Shown here in pieces: positions 55,945-64,000 of a stretch of DNA of 64,000 bases. The notes under the pieces were generated by a model that did not search any database, was not told the DNA's origin, and saw only the letters and a list, made by a program, of their open reading frames with translations. This DNA comes from Kingdonia uniflora. Its lineage: Eukaryota; Streptophyta; Magnoliopsida; Ranunculales; Circaeasteraceae. The translations under genes were made by a program, and so were the position numbers. Where the stretch lies: contig JACGCM010002285.1 of the NCBI GenBank assembly GCA_014058105.1, forward strand, positions 682,001 to 746,000, given 5' to 3'. The first letter of the stretch is position 1. The number at the start of each line of letters is the position of its first letter.

Positions 55945-58900
55945 GTCCTCTGTCGAAGGTGACAAGGAAGGAGTCATTGTTAAATACTGTTGCTCAAGAA
56001 GGGGTTGAGCTCGAGATAATTTTGAAGGAGCTCGGTATTAACAAAAATAAAAGAGCTAATAGCAGGTCTGAGAAGGTACATAAGTCTCAGGCAAAGAGAC
56101 TAATGACGAGGGTTGAAGCTAGAAAGAAGAGAGGAGCCGATGGGGGCAAAGCATCTGTTTTTGCCGAAAGCTACTAATTTAGATTTTGCAGATGCGCCGG
56201 AAGCTACCACGTCTAGCAAGTTAGCTCTAAAATTCCCAAAGAAGAAAACTGGGAAGCGTGGCTCAGCCTTTAGAACCACGGGGAGTGGTGAGGTCGAGAG
56301 GGAGGCGAAAAAGATAAGGGTAGATCCTCCTGTTAAAGTGACTGGGGCGAAGGCCATGGAGAGTCGGCCTGTTAAGGAAGATGAGCTGCGAGCTATGGAG
56401 GATAGGGTGAGGCTTGCATCTTGTAAGGGTACTGAGGTAATGAGTGCATCTGCACAGTTGGAGCTGGGAAAAATGGTAAGTTTTGATGACTTATGTATTG
56501 CTAAACTTTGCATTTGATTTGAGCTAAAAATATGTTTGGTTTATTGTATGTTGCTCACTTGTTGAAGGGGATCTACCTCGGGATCAAAGAGGGAAAAGCT
56601 GAGCTCGAGAATGGGAATGTTGAGCTTGAGAAGAAGGTGGATCAATTGAAGTCTGACCTCGTTCTGGAGGGGAAGCAATTGGATGTTGTGAAAGCTGCGC
56701 AGGAGGTTCTAATTAGTGAGCTGAGAGAGGAGGCGCAGAAGAACCTGGATGATGCGGTAGTTTAGCGCAACAGACTCGGTGCCAACTCCTTTTGGTGGGG
56801 TACTCCAAAGCTAAGGTTAAAGCTATTATTGATGGTACGTATATTAAAGAGGATGAGGTGGAAGAGGATGTCCTTGGTATGGTAGGAGGGCTGGATGGGG
56901 TCTCTCCCAAAACTGAGCTAGAGAACCAAGGGGAAGATAATGAGAAGGTAGAGTAAAGTTGTTGAATTTTTGGTTGTGTGCTTATGTGGGGTGTGGAAAA
57001 ATGTAATTGTATAGAATATTGTTTTGTAGGATAAACTCCAGATATGCTAAGAGATGTTTGTAAACATTGTTTGTAGGAACTTAAGGATATGCGCCTCAGA
57101 ATTGAGGAATTAGAGAATGAGCTCGCTAAGGAGAAAGACGCCTCAGTGTCCATGTTGACTTCAGAAGCGGAGCTACAGGTTAGAGAAGAGCAAGAAATAT
57201 TTGACTTGTATGCTACATTACTTTAGAGCTATGAAGTAAAATTTAGAAAAATAGAAATAAACCTTTAAATGTGTTAGAATTTTAGGGGCAATGGTAATCA
57301 AATGTGTCTAAATAATGCCATAACGTTGAGAAAGTTAGAACATAAAAAATGTATACCTTGAAATTGGATGCAGATGTTATTGTCATCGAACTGGGATCAT
57401 ACTTCAACCTTAAGTTTTATAAGCAGTCTCACAACAGTAGAATGTCGAAAAATATAAATTTATTAGAAATTTGAAAGTCTCTTTTATTATGATTGATTTC
57501 TTTTGAAGAGTGTTGTTGAATCGAACTTGATGTATTGCATCTATGATATAGGTCGAATTGGAGTCTGTTCACTTGAGTGAATAAGAGACACTCAAATATA
57601 ACCAAAAGTATGCAGCGGAGTTTGATAGGATGAGAGAGGCAACTGAAGATAGGGAAGATTAACACGTCAAAGTTCATTTCAATTTTATCGAAGTGACACA
57701 AACTATTGATGACCTAACTCGGAAGATCGAGGGAAAAGATGTCGAAATTGAAAAAAGGCAAAAAGAGCTCGTAGAGGCAAAGGAGGAGACAGTGAAGCTC
57801 GAAAGCCAGAATGATGTGTTGATAGTGAAAAGTAAGGAGGCGAACATAGCTCGATACCGTATCCAGTCCTTAGAAGAGACAGAGAAAGAGTTATGGGGTT
57901 TTGTGGTCAGTCTGAAGGGCCAAATGATTATAAAAACGAACGAGCAAGAGAAAACTCGAGCAGATCTAGTGAGTTTTAAAAGTGAACTGGAGCGATTGAA
58001 GAGTGAAATGATTAGGAAAGATAGCGAACTAAAGAGAGCTTGAGCTGACCTAACCAAATCTGAAATTGCTGTAGAGCAGTTGAGTGAGGCTTTACCTGTT
58101 AAAGATGTAGATTTCTGGATGGTTCAACGATAATGTGATGATTTGAATGAGAAGGTGACCCAATTGATAGCAGATTTGGCTACGGCTAATTCGTGCGTCA
58201 AGAAGGCCGAGGCTAGAGATCGGTCAAAGAGGAAAAAAGGTGATGCTGGGGTCTCCATTATAAAAGGGGATGCGGTTGACCTATCAGCTTGAATTAGAAA
58301 GTTGGAGGGAAATGTAGCTCGCATTCAAGCTCACTTACAAAGAGGAAATGAGCGCTTAAGGGAGGGCCAAGGTAAGTTGGACATAGCTCTTGGTAGAGAG
58401 AGTGAGTTAGAGGGAGTGATCAAAGGTAAGGAAAAAAGATGAATTGCTAATGAAGTCTCATGCTGGGGGAAGTACAAGGAAAGACAGGGAGCTTGTGGAA
58501 CTTCGTGCTCAGTTGGCAGAATTGAGGACGACGAGCCAGGTAGAGTCAAATAAAGCAGCGGAGAAGGTGAGGGAGCATAATGAGATTATATTACGCGTAA
58601 TTGGACACATGGAGTGGCAAGGCAGATGGTATAAAAAATTGCAAGAACATTATCAGATATTGAAAGAGCATTTTTCCCATTCAGTTATGCTTGAAGCAAC
58701 ACGCTCACAGGTGGTAATGGTTGTTATTGCCTATTTTGTGGAGGAAGTAAGAAGACTTGAGTTTGAGAGGGATACCTTGCACGACTATCTATCGGGAATA
58801 GGATATATTTGTAAAGCCGATATAGATTGAGGAAACTGCATGAATGTCATGGAAATAGAGCTAGGTTCTCGACCTGTTGAATTGGTAGAGCAAGGCAGAA

Positions 58901-59058
58901 TTATTGTAGCTGCTCGAGCTCCATTTTTTATGGCTGAACGTCCTCCTGTTGTAGGGGAAAGTGTAGCTGACCTCCCATCAGTAGAGAAGAACTTTTCAAA
59001 TTGGCTTGTAGATGTAACCTACAAAAGTATCTGTAGTTGCAGATATATTGAGATATGA
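55945..59058 (+). pseudogene. E2 antisense gene: long coiled-coil region
   Basis: Follows the conserved intron. A basic nuclear-signal-like part (KFPKKKTGKRGS, KKIRVDPP) ends at a donor near 56476. Coiled-coil exons then run near 56569-56764 (ELEKKVDQLKSDLVLEGKQL), 57078-57178 (RLRIEELENELAKEKDAS), 57552-58440 (KSELERLKSEMIRKDSELKR) and 58444-58830, with a last frame at 58840-59058. Heptad-like Leu/Lys/Glu patterns run for roughly 600 residues. Scattered TAA and TGA stops break it, but the frame between them is kept, which speaks for former selection. It ends just before the 59056 minisatellite and converges on integrase. Confidence 0.55.
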
Positions 59059-59470
59059 AAGTTAGTTTTACCTTTGTTTTATCTTATGTCTGTTAGAGAT
59101 CACTGATTAAAAGCTAGTATTACCTTTGTTTTAATCGCAGATTATTTATAGATGGGAGATTGAAAGCTAGTTTTACTTTTGCTTTAATCTGTGTATAGAT
59201 GTCGATTGAAAGTTTGTATTACCTTTGTTTTAATTTTTTTAGATGGGCGATTAAAAACTAGTATTACCTTTGTTTTAATCTATGTATAGATGTCGATTGA
59301 AAGCTAGTATTACCTTTGCTTTAATTTGTATATAAATATCGATTGGAAGCTAGTAGTACCTTTATTTTAATCTATTTAGATGGGTGATTAAAAGCTAGTA
59401 TTACCTTTGCTTTAATCTATTTAGATGTGCGATTAAAAGCTAGTATTATATTTGCTTTAATCTATGTAAT
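59056..59470. repeat. 45-bp minisatellite between the two convergent genes
   Basis: About nine units of 45-54 bp, consensus GATTGAAAGCTAGTATTACC then TTTGTTTTAATCTATGTA and TAGATG. Units are 80-95% alike. It sits exactly where the antisense gene ends and pol approaches from the other side. Tandem repeats in the region after pol are known in Tat/Ogre elements. Confidence 0.9.
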
Positions 59471-59910
59471 GTAGTAGAATCTACGTAAGTAGAGAGTAAT
59501 GTAAGAAAAAACTAAGAAGTTTTAATTGAGTATAATAGAATGTACACTGTTTGGAGATTGAAATCTTACTTTTAGATTGGAAAGAACGAAAATATTAAAA
59601 TGAAGAAACCAGGGACTTAACGATAGTATCGTTTAAGTCGCCTAGTGTTCCATAGATTTGGGATTCGAACTCCTTGCTCCATCATGAGATAATATGATCA
59701 CAGACCAGTTCGACCAATGATTAGGAATTGACCTTTCCAATTTTCTGCCAGCTTCCCGGCATGTGCTTCTTTTCTGTGTTATGGGATTTCTCTGAGGACG
59801 AGATCGTCGATTTGGAACTCACAGATTTAGACTCTCCTATTGTACGAGTTAACCAACATATGGTGATATTGACCTAGGTTGGCAATAGTGTTTTCCCTAG
59901 TTTTATCAAT

Positions 59911-60600
59911 CTAATTCATATTGTAGGCCAATTTAAACTCATTTTCTTCGTCTGTAAGCTTGTGATCTCTGATGGGATGGTGGTATTCTGTTGGAATGAC
60001 AACTTTTGTATCATCGGTGAGGATGAAGGGGGTACAACCAGTTGATTGACGTAGAGTGGTATGGTAGGCCCATAAGACATGAAGAAGTTCCCGTATCCAA
60101 TTTCCTTTTTTTTGTGATTGAGGCCTTTTCTTGAATCCATCCACTATGGTTTTGTTGGTGATTTTGGCTTAGCCATTGTCTTGAGGGTTGAATGAATGGA
60201 GGGTAAGTGGATGATGTTGTATTTGTTGAGGGAAGGCTACGACTTTTTCACTAACGAATTGTGTCCCGTTATCGATCCGAATCAGGCAGGGGCATCCAAA
60301 CCGTGTGATGATATGTTACAAGATAAAAGAGATGACCTTTTATTCTTTAGTTCGACAGAGTAGAACTGCTTCCTCCCATTTTGTAAAATAATTTGTTGCT
60401 ACGAGTAGGAATCGTCGGTTACATGGAGTGCTAGTAAATTCTTCGACGTGATCGAGCGCCCACCGCTTAAATGGCCAGAACACCTTGTTTGTATGTAGTT
60501 CGAGGGAGGGGGCGCGGATCATGTGTCCATATCATTGACATGTGTCGCATTTGCGTGAGTACTCTTCTGCTTACGCATTCCTGGCTAGAATATTCATTGT
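59911..60600 (-). pseudogene. E2 integrase
   Basis: Catalyses insertion of the element's DNA. From right to left: the second half of the zinc finger (CDTCQ near 60540-60560), the core domain at 60522-60340 (WPFKRWALDHVEEF with the first catalytic Asp, then VATNYFTKWEEA), and the C-terminal part at 60144-59911 (NWIRELLHVLWAYHTTLRQS, then FILTDDTKVVIP). Stops and a frame change separate the parts, so it is inactive. Confidence 0.8.
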
Positions 60601-60699
60601 GTAATTACTCTATTAGCGAGTAATCAACCTGCGGCATGAGAGCCACAAGTTCCTTCATGTAAATCTTTTAGCATTCCATATGTTTTCTTCTTCGATAGG

Positions 60700-62065
60700 C
60701 ACTTGAGATAAGGCCCTATGATCGAGCGGAGATATAAACGATCGTTCTAAACTGTATAATGTTTTGAGTTCTCAATCTCTTTTAAATCTGTTGGGAGGGC
60801 CTTTTTGCATTTGTTATCTGGGCCGAGATAGGTAATGAATGGCCTTCGCGAATCATCGTCCTCCTCTTCATCACCCCCAGTATTCATCGTGCATATAAAA
60901 TGGAGATCAATGCTTGGGGTTGATATCACTTCGATCTGTAAATATCTAGCTTCTATACCCAAGACCTCGGTTAGATAAGCCAAGGAATTGGCGTGTCAGT
61001 TTCCACTTCAAGGAACATAGTCGAGAGTTGCTTGCGCAAATTTGTTCATCCGATCGGTAATGAGGGCTGCATATTCGATTATCTTGTCATTCTTCTTGTA
61101 CTATTATGAGTAATGGTGGACGATGAGTAGAGAATTTGTGTAAACGGAGATCTCAGGGACGCCAAACTCGAGTGCGAGGTCTAGTCCATGAATGAGGGCT
61201 TCATACTTGATGACATTGTTGGAGGCTTTAAAATCTAAATAGATTAATTTCTCAATTTTTTCGTTGGAAGGGGTAATTAGTACGATACAAATTCCTGACC
61301 CTGCGGGTCCTGCTGAAATATCTGTAAGAAGTCTCCGCCCATTCCTTGTAATCCATTAAGCTTTCTCATCAAATGCTTTGGTGGGTGGATCTTCTGTAAT
61401 TTCTTCTGTAAGGTCAGGATCGTGCTCCACTCAATCAGGATCGTCCACTGGAAAATCCGTGAGAAAATCAGTAACGGCCTGACCTTTTTTTGAATGTCGT
61501 TGTTTGAACTTGATATCATGTTCTCCCAAACTGACTGACCATTGCTGTACTTTTCTAAATTTTTCTTTTTTGGAAAAAACTTCTCGGAGTGGGTAGTTTG
61601 TCATGACTTTGACTGAATGAGCTTCGAAGTAGTATTTAACTTTTTGTGAAGTGTAAACAAAAGTTAAAAGAAATCTCTCAATTTTAGAATACCTTATTTT
61701 CGTTGGAGTTGGGGTTTTTTACTTATGAAATAGACTGGCTTTTCAATCTTCCCTTTAAGTCAAATGTGAACCGAGCTAATAGAAGTATTTGTAACTGCCA
61801 GGTAGATGATCAGTTCCTCGTTATCTACCGGGGTGCTCTTGATGGGAGACTTCCCCTGATAGGTTTTAAGTTCCTGAAAAGCTGCCTCGCATTCTGATGT
61901 CCATTTGATCTCTTCGTTGGGCTGAACTTTTCCTCGTTTGGTACAACCTGAGAGTAGTATGAACAGCCAACGACAGCGATCTAAAGATTTAGAGTAGCGA
62001 TCTTGATGGAAAATTTTTGTATGTTCTTTGTTATTTTTAGAGATGGCATGTTGAGGAGAGCTCAA
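60700..62065 (-). pseudogene. E2 tandem RNase H domains and linker
   Basis: The first RNase H begins with ECEAAFQELKTYQ and LIIYLAVTNTSISSV at 62065-61760 and continues YFEAHSVKVMTNYPLREVFS and a GQAVTDFL end near 61460. A second RNase H follows (61430-61150) with SNNVIKYEALIHGLDLALEF. The linker at 60983-60747 resembles the spacer before integrase. Two RNase H domains in a row are a hallmark of the Tat lineage. Stops are present. Confidence 0.75.
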
Positions 62066-62084
62066 ATTTGATCTGGATCGGCCT

Positions 62085-62960
62085 CAATCCTCTTCTTCCT
62101 GATGAGATGGTCGAGGAATCGGCATGAATGTACTCTAAATTGATACTTATCAAGATTGAGTCACATCTTGTAAGATCGTAGAATGTTGAATATTATGGAG
62201 AGATTTGTGTTGTGGTCTTTTAACTGTATGCTCTTACACAGGAGATCATCGATGTAGACTTCAACGATTTTTCCAAGATGTACTTTGAACATAATCGTCA
62301 TTAACCGTTAATAAGTTACGCATGCGTTCTTTAGTCCAAAGGGCATGACTTTGTAGCAGTAAAGTCATCTTTTAGTGATAAAAGTTGTATTTTCTTGATC
62401 TTCTTCCAAGAGAAGAATCTGATTATATCAGAAGCAACGTCTATCATAGATAGGAGTTCATGGCCTGCTATAGAGTCAAAATTTTAATGGATGATTAGAA
62501 GAGGAAAACTGTCGTTCAGAGTGTGTTTGTTTAGATTGGTGAAATCTACACAAACTCGGACCTTTCCAATCTTCTTTGGAACAACGATGATGTTGGAGAT
62601 CCAATCTTAATATTTGGCTTCTCGAATGAACCCCACTTTGATCAATTTGTTGATCTCAATGTTGACTTCATCTCGTAGACGAGGTGAGAGTCATCACAGT
62701 TTCGGTTTGACCGCCGTGGCGCTGAGGTTGATGGCCAATCAATGACATACCTTGGATGGATCGACCCCATGCATCTCTTCGAAAGTCCATGCAAAAATGT
62801 CTCGATTCATTCGTAAGAAGTGAACGAGAACAACCTTTTCATACTGGACCAGCTTGGTACTGATAAAACTACCTTGGCTTAGTCCATCAATGTCGATGTA
62901 CTCTTTAGGTTCTTTGTTGAAGGCTGATTATCGATGTGACTAGATTTTTGTAAATCTTTT
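62085..62960 (-). pseudogene. E2 reverse transcriptase
   Basis: Copies element RNA into DNA in intact elements. The palm motif VYIDDLLCKS is present near 62260-62230, preceded by PFGLKNACVTY near 62345-62310, and SMIDVAS marks the upstream motif near 62450. The usual fingers region lies toward 62960. Several stops (for example after ACVTY) disable it, yet unlike E1 the catalytic Asp pair survives. Confidence 0.75.
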
Positions 62961-63121
62961 GTAGAAGGTTGATCATCGATGTAACTAGTTTTCTATAATT
63001 GCTATACATTATATATGTCTGATGTATCTAGAATAGCAGAGACAGTATTCTTGCAAGCTCTATAAAGTTTTTGACAACCTTTAATTTCATAGATGCCATC
63101 GTTATGTTTGAAGCGAAGTAT

Positions 63122-63430
63122 TTAATGATAAGTGGAAGCGATTGCTTCTATGTTGTGAATCCAGCAGCGACCCATAATCCCGAGATAACAAATTTTGCCG
63201 TTGATGATGTAGAATACGACGTCGATTGTGGCTAGTCCAGTGATGATAGGTAAGATGATCTTGCCTACCCATTCTTCTTTGGAACCATTAAATCCACTGA
63301 TATCGATGTCGCTTGGAATAACTTGATCTGCCAATCCCATTTGATCGATCGTGCTCTGAAAAAGAATCTCAATACCGCTTCCAGTATCGATCATCATTGT
63401 GTGCATGACAAACTTCTTCATCTTGAGCAT
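63122..63430 (-). pseudogene. E2 aspartic protease
   Basis: A 102-residue open segment with the active-site motif MIDTGSGIEILFQSTIDQMG, a flap-like region ISGFNGSKEEWVGKIILP, and the C-terminal LGIMGRCWIH where active enzymes have LLGRPWIH. Retropepsin-like protease cuts the Gag-Pol polyprotein. The frame closes on both sides, so it is detached from gag and RT. Confidence 0.75.
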
Positions 63431-63571
63431 TATTACTAATACATCATGATGTGGAAATTTTACATGACTGATGTTGCAATCTTTAAAAGAAATACCAAGT
63501 TAGCGATTACTCGACTCAGGAAAAAGATTAACCTCTTTATCTTGAGGTATGAGATCGTAACATTCTGATAA

Positions 63572-64000
63572 TCATCTGTGTCTGAATCTACAAGAATTGT
63601 TGATCTGATGAATCTTGATCATGTTGTTGTAGTACATATGGTACACGTGTTTTTCCTCAGCTTGATCTTCGACCTGGACAACGTCGATCTGTTTCTTATA
63701 GCTGCCATCCTTATAGGATTCCTGATCGGCAATGTATTTGAGCATTCTCTCATCTTTGAAGATATATTCCAACAACCTCTGTAAAGCATAGCAGGTGTCA
63801 GTATCATGATGATATACCTTGATATGCATGCAATACGGGCAACCTTCGATCGGTTCTAGCGGTTGAGATAGATGGTAAAACTTGCCCTTCGATTGAATTG
63901 GAAAAATTATGGAGAGTCGGAGATTCATCTTGGGGAGGACCGACTTGGGTAATAAATTGCTTTTCTGAGGTTTGCCAGTACTGGCCTTGGAACGCTTTTG
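63572..64000 (-). pseudogene. E2 gag C-terminal part
   Basis: From 63928 the minus strand reads MNLRLSIIFPIQSKGKFYHL, then CPYCMHIKVYHHDTDTCYAL followed by QRLLEYI. This is the Cys-His zinc-knuckle-like block and following helix typical of gypsy Gag near the protease. The rest of gag lies beyond the window. Confidence 0.7.

Larger units (their letters stand above)
51598..64000 (-). mobile_element. Ty3-gypsy element E2 (Tat-like) with antisense gene, runs off right edge
   Basis: Starts TGTAATGGCCTAATTCCG at 51598 (end of its 3' LTR, read on the minus strand), with TTTAGCGTGGAAAAC at 51703 near the LTR end. Plus-strand antisense gene 52595-59058, a 45-bp minisatellite at 59056-59470, then minus-strand pol: integrase, two RNase H domains, RT, protease and the end of gag at 64000. 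The dual RNase H plus an antisense ORF fits the Tat lineage of plant Ty3-gypsy elements. The 5' LTR, primer site and most of gag lie beyond the window. The inner edge of the 3' LTR cannot be fixed without the second LTR. Confidence 0.75.

Noticed and set aside
59056..59470. CRISPR-like regular repeat array
   Set aside because: Units are adjacent with no unique spacers, in a plant retroelement; it is a minisatellite.

Overview
The window is nuclear DNA of a flowering plant. The evidence is intron-containing plant genes with GT-AG introns, plant-type Ty1-copia and Ty3-gypsy elements, a tRNA-derived SINE, LINE fragments and several Tourist-like MITEs. Protein matches fit a eudicot; I cannot name the species. 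Only two host genes look intact, and most of the rest is transposable-element DNA.

Layout. 1-1009: start of an intact-looking Ty3-gypsy gag with its primer-binding site and 5' LTR, reading leftwards out of the window. 1090-1438: a MITE. 3194-6773 (minus): a complete 12-exon cohesin kleisin gene (RAD21/SCC1, closest to SYN3). 6877-8130: a broken LINE ORF1-like (DUF4283) relic directly upstream of it. 8439-10185: nested repeats, including a TIR element carrying about 0.9 kb of CT-rich minisatellite. 10747-17912: a decayed Ty1-copia element (C1). 19209-25400: a second copia-type element (C2) with good LTRs, PBS, PPT and target duplication, but only gag-protease inside. 25535-31270: two MITEs, a MutS2-derived gene fragment, a truncated LTR of the same family as the one at 593-1009, and a LINE 3' end. 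33638-35971 (minus): a complete single-exon MCTP/FTIP3-like gene with a 5'UTR intron.

36481-42956: an insertion upstream of the MCTP gene. A piece of retroelement (A) lies between two roughly 95%-identical copies of the MCTP promoter and leader. 42957-44781: an inverted-repeat element, a SINE and a MITE. 44788-51597: gypsy element E1. 51598 to the window end: related gypsy element E2, apparently inserted into E1 just upstream of its protease.

A, E1 and E2 belong to one family with an unusual plan. Pol (protease, RT, RNase H, a second RNase H, integrase) is on the minus strand. A second, spliced gene on the plus strand converges on pol from the LTR side. This antisense gene (aORF) encodes small acidic modules, a plant-transposon-like central domain and a long coiled coil. 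At least one of its introns has the same position, phase and size in A and E2. Antisense extra ORFs are known in Tat-lineage plant Ty3-gypsy elements, but this gene's small-module section and conserved introns are the least familiar biology here. All three copies carry stops, so they are relics of a once-functional gene.
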